From assembly GCA_002362385.1 (NCBI GenBank), contig DEUB01000031.1, positions 53,362 through 83,363 of the forward strand: a stretch of 30,002 nucleotides of DNA, read 5' to 3'. The notes under the pieces are model-generated. The model did no database searches and was not told where the DNA came from. It worked only from the letters and a program-made list of their open reading frames with translations. This DNA is from Lachnospiraceae bacterium UBA3273. Its GTDB lineage: Bacteria > Bacillota > Clostridia > Lachnospirales > Lachnospiraceae. Of the stretch, positions 19,001-25,636 are shown piece by piece. The translations under genes were made by a program, and so were the position numbers. Each line of letters opens with the position of its first letter. The stretch's first letter is position 1.

Positions 19001-22000
19001 ACAGCGGTTATACCATTACGGAAACGTCTGCAACTATCAACCTGCCAGAAGGTTTAAGTCTTGCCGGAGTAAAATCCGGTCAGACACAGACCACTAAACT
19101 TCCCGATATCGGGGGCCAGGAAACGGCATCCGCCTCCTGGATCGTGAGGGGAGATGAAACGGGAACCTATGACCTTTCCGCATCTTTCCATGGAGTATTG
19201 CAGCCCTTTGAGGCGGACCTGGATGCACAGTTTAAGGCACAGATGGAGTGCGAGGTAGAAGGCGGAAGGGGCATTGTGATTTATGTATCGCCGGAGGGAG
19301 CCTACTATCCGGGAGAAAACTATTATATACAATTCCGCATTGTAAACGAATCAGGCAGGAATTTTTACAATTTTTCAACCTCTCTTGGAGAATACAAAAC
19401 TTCTTCTCATGTTACGGAAGTTTTTATTAAGGATGTGGAAACAGGACGAACCATAGGAATAGACCGTACAGAAGGAATGACCTACAGTTCGGCAGCGGCT
19501 GCCAAGAGCCCCACCCTCCCAGTGGTCTATGATGGGGATGTAATAAACGTGGGGGTATTTTCGCCGGGCCAGACAATCTACGGCACCTACTGCGCGCAGA
19601 TGGGAAAATACAGCAGCGATACAACCTATTTTGAACTGGTGGACAGCCTAGTAACGGCCATAGAAGGAGAAAACCTGGGCGTGGAAGTCAGGACCATTGC
19701 GATACCCAGCCATATATCTAAATACATCCTCTACACCGATTACCGGAAACGTATGAGGGAAGCAAAAGAGGCGAAGGAAAAAGCAGAGACCTGCGGAGAT
19801 CCCATAGATGTTACCACAGGGGCTTTTCTCCAGGAACTCTCAACCATTTCCCTAAGCGGGGGAAGCGGGCTTTCTTTTAACCTTTATTATAACTCCATGT
19901 TGGCGGACTACCTTGGAGAAGCAGGCTACGGCTTTTCCCATGACTATGAACAGCATGTGGAGGAAGCGGGAAGCAGCATCATTTTAAAAATGAGCCCTTA
20001 TTCCCAGACCAGCTTTCTGCATGAAGAGGCGGCAAACCACATGGTCTACGGCGTCCTTAAGGAAAATACCATCATCATGGAGGACCGTGTCTTTGAGGAA
20101 GGCACTTATCTGCCCACCTCCCCGGGGATGGAAGGCTGGACCATGGAAAAGGATGCATCCGGTTACCGCCTGACCAGTAAGGAAAATGCGGTTTATGAAT
20201 TTAACAGAGACGGAGAGCTTGTGCACATTATTACCGGGGATGGAAAAGGAACTGCCATTGCCCATGGGGAAGGAAGGATGGATATAACCGACGACGTGAC
20301 AGGGGAAAGCCTGCACATCTTATATAACGGGGAAGGGCTGATCTGTTCCGTATATGACGACTTTGGCAGGAACGTTTCTTTAGAATACATTGACAAAGAG
20401 CTTTCCGCCATTACAGGAGTGACAGGAGGCAGGAGCATCTACCGTTATGACGGCTGCCACAGGATGATAAGCGCAGTCAACGCTAACGGGGTGGAGTATG
20501 TCCAGAACACCTATGATGGATCGGGGCGCGTTACCGTCCAGAAGGAAGCGGGGAAGGCAGGGGTATCAAGGCTTTCCTACCATGACAGGGAAGAAGGCGG
20601 CGTGGAGATAAGCATCCTGGACCAGAACGGGGGCGCCACCACAGTCGTTACCGACGGCACAGGAAAGAAGATCCTGGAAAAAGCGGAAGACGGCGCTTTC
20701 ACGGAATACATCTATGACAAATACGGGAACCTTTTGAATGAAAGGGACGCCTACGGGAACACTGTCATGTACCAGTATGATGAAAATGAAAATCTGTCCG
20801 CATCTTTTGACACGGCGGGAAATGTCAGCTTCTTTGCCTATGATGAAAGAGGGAACGTGACGGAGGTAAAGACCCAGACAGGGGATGCGTCCCTGTATAC
20901 CTATGATGAGAACAACCGCCTGGTACGGAACGTGGACCCTCTAGGAAAAGTGACCCGCTATGTCTATGACGAAGACGGGAACGTCATCAGACAGGTCAGC
21001 GACGGCTTAGGGGCGGAGGCTTATGTCTATAAGGGCGGGAAGTTGACGGCCCATACTGATGCGAATGGAAACACGGAAGGGTGCACCTATGATATTTACG
21101 GGAATATCGCTTCCAGGACGGACGCTTCAGGGAACACGACGGAATTTACCTATGATGCTTCAGGAAACGTGCTGACAGCAAAAACACCGGAGGGCATAAC
21201 CACTGCCTATACTTATGACGCCATCGGCCAGAAGATAAAAGAGACCGTGACAGGGCCGGACGGACAGACCAGGACGGCATCCTATACTTATGACGCAGGG
21301 GGAAACATCCTGACACAGACCGATACGGCAGGAAATGTGACAAGCTATGAATATGACGGCATGTCCAACATCACAAAGATAACCTATCCTGACGGAAGCA
21401 GCGAAAGCTTCGTTTATGACAGGGCGGGGAACATGATAAGCCAGACTGACAGGACGGGGCTTAGGACGGACTATGCCTATGATCTGAAACGGAATGTCAC
21501 GGCCATTACCACGGCAGGGGAGACCACAGGCTTTGAATACTATCCTAACGGAAAGGTCTATAAGATCACGAAGCCGGACGGGGAGACCTTAAGCCACTAC
21601 TATGACAACAACTGGAACTGCATCAGGATGATGGACGGGGCGGGAAATGCCGTGACCTATACTTATGATGCGGCCGGAAACCGGACGTCGGAAACAGACC
21701 CCTTAGGTAACCGCACCCTGTATGAATACGATATCTACGGCAGATGCACGCAGGTCACGGACCCCATGGGGAATAAGACCTCCTATGCCTATGACCCAAA
21801 GGGCAATACCGTCCGCATCACGGACGCCCTGGGAAATGTGACCCGCATGAGCTATGACGCCATGGACAGGCCGGTAAAGACGGAGAGGACGGCTGAAGCC
21901 GGGACTATATCCGTGTCCTATGCTTATGATGAAGCGGGCAGGGTAACCGCCGTGACCGATGAGGAAGGCAGGACCGTCCGCATGATCTACGACGGCCTTG

Positions 22001-24837
22001 GACAGGAAAAGTCCGTCACGGATGCAAAAGGAAACATTGTTGCAGAGAATACCTATGACGGAGAAGGCAGGCTCGTGAAAACTTCGGACGGGTTGGGAAA
22101 CACAACGGAGTACCGGTATGATATAATGGGAAATATCACAAGGCTCACAAGAAACGCGGACGGGGAAGGCAAAGCGGAGACCGGCTACAGCTATGACGCC
22201 GCGGGAAGGCTGATAAGCGTAACGGATGGGGAAAACGGCACGGCCTCCTGCACCTATGATGGAAAAGGAAACATGGCTTCCGTCACGGATCCCATGGGAG
22301 GAACCACCGCCTATACTTATGACAGCATGAACAGGGTAACTGCCGTGGCCAATGCCATAGGCGTTAAGGAAAGCTATACCTATAATGCGCAGGGACTCCT
22401 TGCAGAGAGCAGGAACGGGTCCGATGAAAAGACCGTTTATGAGTATGACGCTGCCGGACGCATCATAAAGCAGAAGGACAGCCTTGGGACTATTTCCTAT
22501 ACCTATGATAAAAACGGGAACGTGTTAAATGTAACGGATAAAAACGGGACCATCAGCAGGCAGTACGACGCCCTGAACCGTGTGACGAGTGTAACGGACT
22601 ATAAAGGAGATACCATAAGCTATTCCTACGACCAGCTTGGGAACCGGGTTAGCATAACCTACCCCGGTGGGGAAAAAGTGCGCTATGCCTACTATAAGGA
22701 CGGGAACTTAAAGAGCGTTACGGACAAGGACGGGAATGTCACTTATTATACCTATGATGAGAACGGAAGACTGACGGAGACGGAAAGGGGAGACGGGAGC
22801 CGGGAAAAAAGGACCTATGACGCGGCAGGACAGCTTTTAAGTGTCAGGGATGAAACAGCCGCAGGAGAGGTCATCAACGAGTATGCCTATGATTATGACG
22901 GGCGTGGGAATATCATAAGGATAAACGGGATGGAGACCGGGACCGGGGAGAACGTGCCGGGAGGAGCCGGACAGGACAGTGCGGCAGATACCGGCGCGCA
23001 GGAAGGGGCAGCCGCACAGGACGGCTCTGCAGGAGCAGATGCAGGAAACGGGACCGGGACAGAAGGGACGGTCAATGGGATCCCCTGCAGGATTTCCATG
23101 ACCTATGATGCGGATAACCGCCTGCTCACTTATAACGGGCAGGCCGTGGAGTATGATGCCTGCGGGAACATGACGAAAGGCCCCTTGAACGGGGGCATGG
23201 CGGAGTTTACCTATGACTGCCGCAACCGTTTAGTCAAGGTAAAGGAAGAGGACGGAAGGGTCACGCTCTATGAGTATGATGCGGAGAATATCCGTACCGC
23301 TTCCGTTGCGGACGGCGTCCGTACGGAATATACCACAGACCGTGAAAGCACCTACAGCCAGACGCTCATAAAGAGAGAGTATGAGAAGAATGTCTTCGGG
23401 GTCTATACAGAAGAGATAAGCAGTACATCTTATACATACGGCCTGGGGCTTATAAGCGAAAGGAGGGATACAGGGGAAGAGTATTACTACCACTATAATC
23501 ATCTTGGCTCCACCATGGCGGTCAGCAATGGGAGCGGGGAGATCATCTATCGTTTTGTTTACAGCACCTACGGGGAACTGTATGACATAAAGGACGGAAA
23601 CGGCAACAGCCTGGGGAATATAGCGGCATCGGAAGGCTATACCTATGCAGAGATGGCCCATGCTTTGGGGATGGAATATCTTTATAACGGGCAGTATGGT
23701 GTGTCTACGGATATGGACGGGCTCTATTACATGAGGGCACGCTACTATGACCAGAGCATTAAGAGATTTATCAACCGGGATGTGTTGAGCGGGGATATAG
23801 GAAACAGCCAGAGCCTGAACCGTTTCAGCTATGTGCAGGGGAATCCTGTGAGTCTGACGGATCCGTTTGGGCTGTGCCCGGATGGGAACAGCAAAATAGG
23901 AAATCTTGTAACAAGGGTGTTCAGTGATGCCAGCGGGATTCTCAATACCATGACGGAAAAGCCGACTGTCAGCTTGAAGGATATAGGAAGAGCGGGATTA
24001 GGATTATTCGGGATAGGAGGAGACCCGGTAACTTCGATCAAGCAGTTATGCGCATATGCGGTAGCTGCTGAGTTAGACTGGAGCGATATAGGACATACTG
24101 CCCTTGGACTGGTAGGGATTGTGTGGGACGGTGCTGACCTGATCAATGCAGCATGGTACTGTCATGAGGAAAACTACGAGATGGCTGCAGTCAGCATGCT
24201 GTGTGCCCTGCCTTTTGTAGGAACGCTGGTAGGTGGATCGGCAGGGATGGCATTAAAGGTAATAGGGAAAGGATTTACCCTGGGATTTGCAACTGAAGGG
24301 GCTTTTGAATCCATTAGCAGGGCTGTGGATGCCTATAAAAACGGGACCTTAAGCTGGTGGAACGCACTGGATGTGGGATTCAATACGCTGGGATTCGGAC
24401 TGGCGGCGGGAGGATTTAAGGGGACCTTTGGGGATGCACTGGCGGGGAAGACGGAGCCGGGGATTCTTAATCAGGCAATTTCCTGGGGAAGAAATAAATT
24501 TAATTTTGGTAATACAGGAAGTTCAAGCTCTGGATATTATTATCATGTAACAACTGAAGAATATGCACGGCAAATTATTGAATCAGGCGAATTACGGAGT
24601 GGCAGATGGGAGGCCAGAGTATTTGCATGGAGAAAACAGCCAACGAGAAGACAGGCAAGTGTTGCAGGACTTGGGGAGAATGCACAAACAGTTATTAGGT
24701 TTAAAACAAATGCTTCATTTTCAGAAGATATTGGAAATGTGGATACAAAAATACTAAAAGGATTGGTAGTACAAACCACTGATGGGCAGAGATTGCCAAT
24801 TTCAATTACTGATGTAGAGATTGTAGGCTTTAAGTAA
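10039..24837 (+). CDS. Giant secreted RHS/YD-repeat polymorphic toxin with ADP-ribosyltransferase-like tip
   Basis: The protein has 4,932 residues. A signal peptide (hydrophobic 21-40, likely cut after AYA46) sends it to Sec. Residues ~130-1690 hold four ~390-residue beta-rich modules keyed by LDLNGHTL. Residues ~1715-2680 are alternating fibronectin-III and Ig-like domains, with a PKD domain at ~2682-2771 (EWDFGDGSG) and a carboxypeptidase-regulatory-like domain at ~2772-2858. DPIDVTTGAFLQ (~3253) opens the RHS shell, with more than thirty YD repeats to ~4435, interrupted by a Gly/Ala linker (~4297-4345). The RHS core ends at DPFGL (~4613). A hydrophobic pre-toxin segment (~4678-4805) leads to the 105-residue tip, beginning YYYHVTTEEYARQIIESGEL (His4836), which resembles ART toxins of the HYD1 type. 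RHS shells enclose the toxin and release it by self-cleavage. No sortase motif is seen. GAGGA nine bases before the ATG supports the start. The tip is AT-richer than the shell. Target and delivery route are unknown. Confidence 0.93.
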   Translation: MYRREKIFENTWRIKGKLRQIIAAALVVTMLPFSSFTAIGTTEAYAKGLTKNAAGNTEENRAGGEIAEKQTGGMAGETEVLSDEGQVSANASGGVSMEAEASGWIRTHGGEETDAFVNGVLNGDIPCPDEDLTITENYVLQEDIVVNDLVLEGGKLDLKGHTLYIYGDMAQTGGVLEIGNGKVVICKDYDISGEGTFTMTGENGYLLVMGNFCMESLNEANGIYLGVMEVKGDFVQSAPGSPRNFYTNGMGSDKGFTLFLTGSVAQRLFMEKSGWDPECGYMSGIANLVIENESEEGVTLENAPWVLGKVTTNGNAVTGNLGIGNGTVFTEEYFDGGITILSNTGVEIRTPLAVGEGLTVKEKSHLSLYDRLEAAGDAEIKGSVHVYGNGLHVKGDISIENEGADISCGLDMTKDEAFVLAEGDFYQKISMPYHMTGGIIECQGNVTIDGPFGAEGKQRVVLSGTGEQRINLLNGASFQILELENRSSSGIVVDGSGAWKRLVSNGCKISVQEVVSETGYILEEDETVSADFVLKGGILDLNGHTLTVAGDFLHSGGTVTVGEGKLVIEGDYRFQSRSGEKTGGYSYGGSEGKLEMSGENGHILVEGDFYEYSGRYKAAELSAGCLELKGNFYQWDEAPDYGFYASGSNTVLISGDRKQTIHFQGDSEKFSYIQNLSITNVSSEGVVIEGAHKVYGKCESLRGSHIEGRVCKGGYDSEWGEFYNGDMLILDTLNLKNGYELGGDLYIERVLNVYEDLVVDGSIYLTGVPEYGTGGYLNLYDARLTVKGDVEAESDFSYAGIILKSGTSYAVIEGSYRIPKLKTTLNSQGGALEVWGDLTFQGTANYNAVLILKGSRKQTVSATNDSYFKTVLIRNDSTEGVCFNSVLSCGSLINESGCPVTYFGEEGMAGFTLTEDVEIEGNAVMTSGTMDLNGHTLTVKGNLIQMDGIMNIGGGKLIVEGGYYLGNPDTMWDENDGATSTGYLFMTKPGDYVQVDGDFYISWGKPYNYTDHYYSTNSLLTDGVLEVKGNFVQKEKADPYASVKKCSFPATGNHRVILSGEQGQTVWFAASSLDGSRIANLEITNNSGEGVAFKGEPCVTGKVDSGRGQHISGYLSLSSTDQLKDGYFAGGIVNSALMEINEDVEIGGDFKVLHHGGSSTKADVTVRNAFLSIGGNLVVEGILAMDNAQADVQGDARIVPKNQYDKFGIGMQNENDHLLINGDFIKETADSQFLSGTLEVKGDYRDKGEQVYGTGHRVLLSGTGLQTVDCASTFGILELQNHSAAGVYSEKTIKKNKLVLNGCRLTIGDGSGVYGFTLTQDYIAAGDFTLLDDTLDLNGHTLTVQGDLILQAGWVKVNGGKLIVEGNLRFQSRTLDRSEIPETDGNGKKYLYSQGEGHLLMEYEEDEVLIEGDLIVDAKEDISGDMAKGSIKLSGDLHQAGGNAFVFGGTMALRGQKKQSIYSETPITLYDLAIQNSSPEGAAFTENVFILGFVEDPGRKAAGSGSVVLKDIGRLKNGCFGGNVILEGNCIAEESIAIDGTLTIGKQGELHCGDKGIRAAVLIVEGKVYTDRASLVLEQALTVKDQGLFVMDDKSYVLVKGDASFIGTASHEGYLTDGTLEITGDFNSMGGGRSFVATGEHYTVFRRKNAPAGMNVKQTIKINNSQKIHFASLELTAGLSMGSGKEDGYEIPYGPEALADRVVYITPGAVIPEPLSSLAAEEVTVTSALLCFEGEWEEGVVKGFTVYRDGVRLGITTDFIYRDTGLLPGKTYTYTVYPYNLDKISAASSPACTVTTPWDDQAPSVPGMPEITERTGSSITLKWEKSRDNVAVTEYRLYRNEELIYTGPETTYKDSGLMENTVYTYCVKALDEAGNESEKSLPADGVVFMPRITAVFPKDYEIIGGDSVKLEVHFENGGGSKGNAVTIEYYDKAEKRWITITQPPLGQKTLDPKTLYAVYNWNIAGLSAEGDLDMKYKVTDREGNTTEQIVTYTLDRTAPAAPEKITAEDDGGTVAISWDISKSGDCTGYELYKVGSGTGDSGKIAYIEGRNASWYKDSDVEDDRTYRYYVRAVDAFGQKSPMSPVAEVYVKEDTNAPRVVEMTPAAGKVNKITKLIITGKDNRAVREFELFIRNTSEEEWKPLATAPAEDNKAVYEWDTTLYEEDTYYIKAVARDGHGNENTDLFMRRYVVDNTGIAKIRLLDATVGSTGVLLAWEDVTEEDFGWFLVEELVDDNWIEKGKVSDALGFKIENLVPDSTHTYRVTGADVLGNMGIPSDTMTVTTKEDTAPPVITAVNPISSYYNGNMLLSMSVKDNGGVAWGRFSYRFGNSGQREIATVSANGLLTETLSYNWDLSELPEGEVTVRFEAYDTAGYHNALYEEKEIENSYIIDRTAPEKVKGAAVTGEDGYIGLTWESVSDNDVESYEVQRALEDEGIFERVGVTNNTLYYHDGNVKQGVTYVYRILAIDIAGNRGEASDEVCGTVKPDEEAPVVTGISPGEAVVGANPTLKILTTDNAALKSVQVEFREEGESIWHEITALNAEGRVKYEAFTWNTAGLSEGTVYEVRAKATDEAGNEGDYTVKTYMLDLTPPAAPELSVQSGSFCVKTEFTENTEEDFRCYKIYRREYGDQEYTCIQATVQTEFTDVPPKTDTTYYYKVRAYDIYDNYSESEVKTCYANHVDTIAPVAQLPETMFGFTGMEAAFDGTLCSDNVRINRYEWDFGDGSGAFGSRPVHVYEKSGIYSVTLTVSDAAGNEAFATSTVQIMDKENNGVSILRILAEDGNAVSGAYVYIKTGNDKEDVLKLRSDKNGEVKVVGKSGIYEYAAFAPGYMPSEGTVRVSNYETLEENVTLKKGEVVTGNLTVERMELDELIEKGVDLSAPENYHTFRFKTELWFAASPLPSCYDVMVSDDLLIALGRDTDTGLGSAKINNGGGTLNLELLKPREEEMDEELSVGYVPTITYLQTTQSVSWLKDMYGVQLGIINNADSGYTITETSATINLPEGLSLAGVKSGQTQTTKLPDIGGQETASASWIVRGDETGTYDLSASFHGVLQPFEADLDAQFKAQMECEVEGGRGIVIYVSPEGAYYPGENYYIQFRIVNESGRNFYNFSTSLGEYKTSSHVTEVFIKDVETGRTIGIDRTEGMTYSSAAAAKSPTLPVVYDGDVINVGVFSPGQTIYGTYCAQMGKYSSDTTYFELVDSLVTAIEGENLGVEVRTIAIPSHISKYILYTDYRKRMREAKEAKEKAETCGDPIDVTTGAFLQELSTISLSGGSGLSFNLYYNSMLADYLGEAGYGFSHDYEQHVEEAGSSIILKMSPYSQTSFLHEEAANHMVYGVLKENTIIMEDRVFEEGTYLPTSPGMEGWTMEKDASGYRLTSKENAVYEFNRDGELVHIITGDGKGTAIAHGEGRMDITDDVTGESLHILYNGEGLICSVYDDFGRNVSLEYIDKELSAITGVTGGRSIYRYDGCHRMISAVNANGVEYVQNTYDGSGRVTVQKEAGKAGVSRLSYHDREEGGVEISILDQNGGATTVVTDGTGKKILEKAEDGAFTEYIYDKYGNLLNERDAYGNTVMYQYDENENLSASFDTAGNVSFFAYDERGNVTEVKTQTGDASLYTYDENNRLVRNVDPLGKVTRYVYDEDGNVIRQVSDGLGAEAYVYKGGKLTAHTDANGNTEGCTYDIYGNIASRTDASGNTTEFTYDASGNVLTAKTPEGITTAYTYDAIGQKIKETVTGPDGQTRTASYTYDAGGNILTQTDTAGNVTSYEYDGMSNITKITYPDGSSESFVYDRAGNMISQTDRTGLRTDYAYDLKRNVTAITTAGETTGFEYYPNGKVYKITKPDGETLSHYYDNNWNCIRMMDGAGNAVTYTYDAAGNRTSETDPLGNRTLYEYDIYGRCTQVTDPMGNKTSYAYDPKGNTVRITDALGNVTRMSYDAMDRPVKTERTAEAGTISVSYAYDEAGRVTAVTDEEGRTVRMIYDGLGQEKSVTDAKGNIVAENTYDGEGRLVKTSDGLGNTTEYRYDIMGNITRLTRNADGEGKAETGYSYDAAGRLISVTDGENGTASCTYDGKGNMASVTDPMGGTTAYTYDSMNRVTAVANAIGVKESYTYNAQGLLAESRNGSDEKTVYEYDAAGRIIKQKDSLGTISYTYDKNGNVLNVTDKNGTISRQYDALNRVTSVTDYKGDTISYSYDQLGNRVSITYPGGEKVRYAYYKDGNLKSVTDKDGNVTYYTYDENGRLTETERGDGSREKRTYDAAGQLLSVRDETAAGEVINEYAYDYDGRGNIIRINGMETGTGENVPGGAGQDSAADTGAQEGAAAQDGSAGADAGNGTGTEGTVNGIPCRISMTYDADNRLLTYNGQAVEYDACGNMTKGPLNGGMAEFTYDCRNRLVKVKEEDGRVTLYEYDAENIRTASVADGVRTEYTTDRESTYSQTLIKREYEKNVFGVYTEEISSTSYTYGLGLISERRDTGEEYYYHYNHLGSTMAVSNGSGEIIYRFVYSTYGELYDIKDGNGNSLGNIAASEGYTYAEMAHALGMEYLYNGQYGVSTDMDGLYYMRARYYDQSIKRFINRDVLSGDIGNSQSLNRFSYVQGNPVSLTDPFGLCPDGNSKIGNLVTRVFSDASGILNTMTEKPTVSLKDIGRAGLGLFGIGGDPVTSIKQLCAYAVAAELDWSDIGHTALGLVGIVWDGADLINAAWYCHEENYEMAAVSMLCALPFVGTLVGGSAGMALKVIGKGFTLGFATEGAFESISRAVDAYKNGTLSWWNALDVGFNTLGFGLAAGGFKGTFGDALAGKTEPGILNQAISWGRNKFNFGNTGSSSSGYYYHVTTEEYARQIIESGELRSGRWEARVFAWRKQPTRRQASVAGLGENAQTVIRFKTNASFSEDIGNVDTKILKGLVVQTTDGQRLPISITDVEIVGFK
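10432..15100 (+). repeat. Four divergent ~1.2-kb coding repeats in the RHS N-terminus
   Basis: The anchor LDL(N/K)GHTL followed by (I/V)xGD occurs at nt 10504, 11656, 12826 and 14041 (residues 156, 540, 930 and 1335), spaced 384, 390 and 405 residues. Each unit then runs through a GGKLxVEGDY-like strand block, a LEVKGDFxQ-like block, a SGxxxQT-like block and an IxNxSxEGV block, so the units share inner order as well as the anchor. The short Gly-rich strand periodicity suggests a beta-solenoid or stacked beta-sandwich stalk. Nucleotide divergence is high, so the duplications are old. Confidence 0.75.
23356..23892 (+). repeat. RHS core block duplicated at 28255-28791
   Basis: These 537 bases encode the end of the YD region through DPFGLCPDGNS. 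They recur without any gap at 28255-28791. I count about 21 mismatches by eye (about 96% identity), nearly all silent. Only Asn-to-Asp and Ser-to-Asn changes alter the protein. The match stops sharply at CPDGNS, where the two pre-toxin segments diverge to lower similarity. Confidence 0.9.
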
Positions 24838-24848
24838 AGGAGATAGAA

Positions 24849-25559
24849 GTGAATAGGATTAGATTAGAGACTAAAATGACTGTAGTGGACATAAAAAGTC
24901 CATTTAGAAGTAGTAACAGAGATGCTAGCGAGCCGGTGTATGATAATATCTATGAGTTTGAAAGAGGGAAAATATATGGAATTGTTTGTGAACCGCGTCA
25001 AAGCGGAGATGCGTTGTCTTGTTTCATGTCAAATCAGATTCCATGGGAAGATGAGAAAATGTATTTTGATGAGGTGCAAGTTAAACCTTCAGATATTGGG
25101 GAAATCAGTTGGTACATGGGGAGACCACTATACTGCAAAGGAATAATGAAAAGAGAAATAAGTGTGAAAAAAGCTCTTAATCAAGCAATATCACGATATC
25201 ATCGATATGAAAATATAAATGATATTATCTCAGAATTTAATCTCCAAACAATGAATTTAGATTATGGACTTTCAAAATATGGTTATGAAAGATGGAGGGC
25301 GTCTTTAGCTATAGGATATGCTAATTGCAAAATAGTTTATTGTTTTCCATGGCTGAATACTTCTCGTTTTTATAACTGGATAATTAATTCTTCTGTATAC
25401 TGCTTTTTTAGAAAATTAAGAAGTGAAGGGAATATTCTTATTTTGCCAACGATACGTAGAGCTAATGTGGAAGGATTTGTAGATGAAATTATAGAAATTC
25501 ATAATCCAGACACAAATAGTAGTATTATTAATAATAAATATTTTCAAGATTATTATTGA
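24849..25559 (+). CDS. Putative immunity protein, degenerate ABC-ATPase-like (copy 1)
   Basis: The protein has 236 residues and begins at GTG 24849, with AAAGGAG eight bases upstream and only 11 bases after the toxin stop. That is the standard position of an immunity gene. Its layout follows an ABC ATPase domain. FERGKIYGIVCEP stands where the Walker A strand and loop would be, then MYFDEVQVKPSDIGEISWY (beta-arm and Q-loop region), YGYERWRASLAIGYA (signature helix), KIVYCFPWLN (Walker B strand), and GNILILPTIRR (H-switch strand). Every catalytic residue is missing: no Gly-Lys-Thr, no Walker B Asp/Glu, no switch His. It has no membrane segments. I infer a catalytically dead fold reused for binding, probably of the ART-like tip. 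A paralogue follows at 25637. The ABC reading is mine from pattern matching, not a search result. Confidence 0.6.
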   Translation: MNRIRLETKMTVVDIKSPFRSSNRDASEPVYDNIYEFERGKIYGIVCEPRQSGDALSCFMSNQIPWEDEKMYFDEVQVKPSDIGEISWYMGRPLYCKGIMKREISVKKALNQAISRYHRYENINDIISEFNLQTMNLDYGLSKYGYERWRASLAIGYANCKIVYCFPWLNTSRFYNWIINSSVYCFFRKLRSEGNILILPTIRRANVEGFVDEIIEIHNPDTNSSIINNKYFQDYY

Positions 25560-25562
25560 AGA

Positions 25563-25592
25563 TTGACTGTTGATAGAATGAAGTATTTATAT
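25563..25592 (+). promoter_or_regulatory. Candidate promoter for immunity copy 2
   Basis: TTGACT at 25563-25568 and TTATAT at 25587-25592 are separated by 18 bases, within the 77-base gap between the two paralogues. An independent promoter would keep the second gene expressed without the toxin transcript, as expected for immunity. AT-richness makes chance matches likely. Confidence 0.35.
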
Positions 25593-25636
25593 AAGTAAGG
25601 ATATCTATAAATAAAAAAGATTATTGGAGAATGCGT

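Noticed and set aside
20340..23340. A CRISPR array or tandem DNA satellite, because of regularly spaced TATGA-type strings
   Set aside because: The periodicity comes from YD-repeat codons in one open frame, with variable unit length and no constant spacer/repeat structure.
24600..24837. Sortase or S-layer anchoring signal at the end of the giant protein
   Set aside because: The C-terminus is a toxin tip with no LPxTG, hydrophobic tail or SLH repeats.
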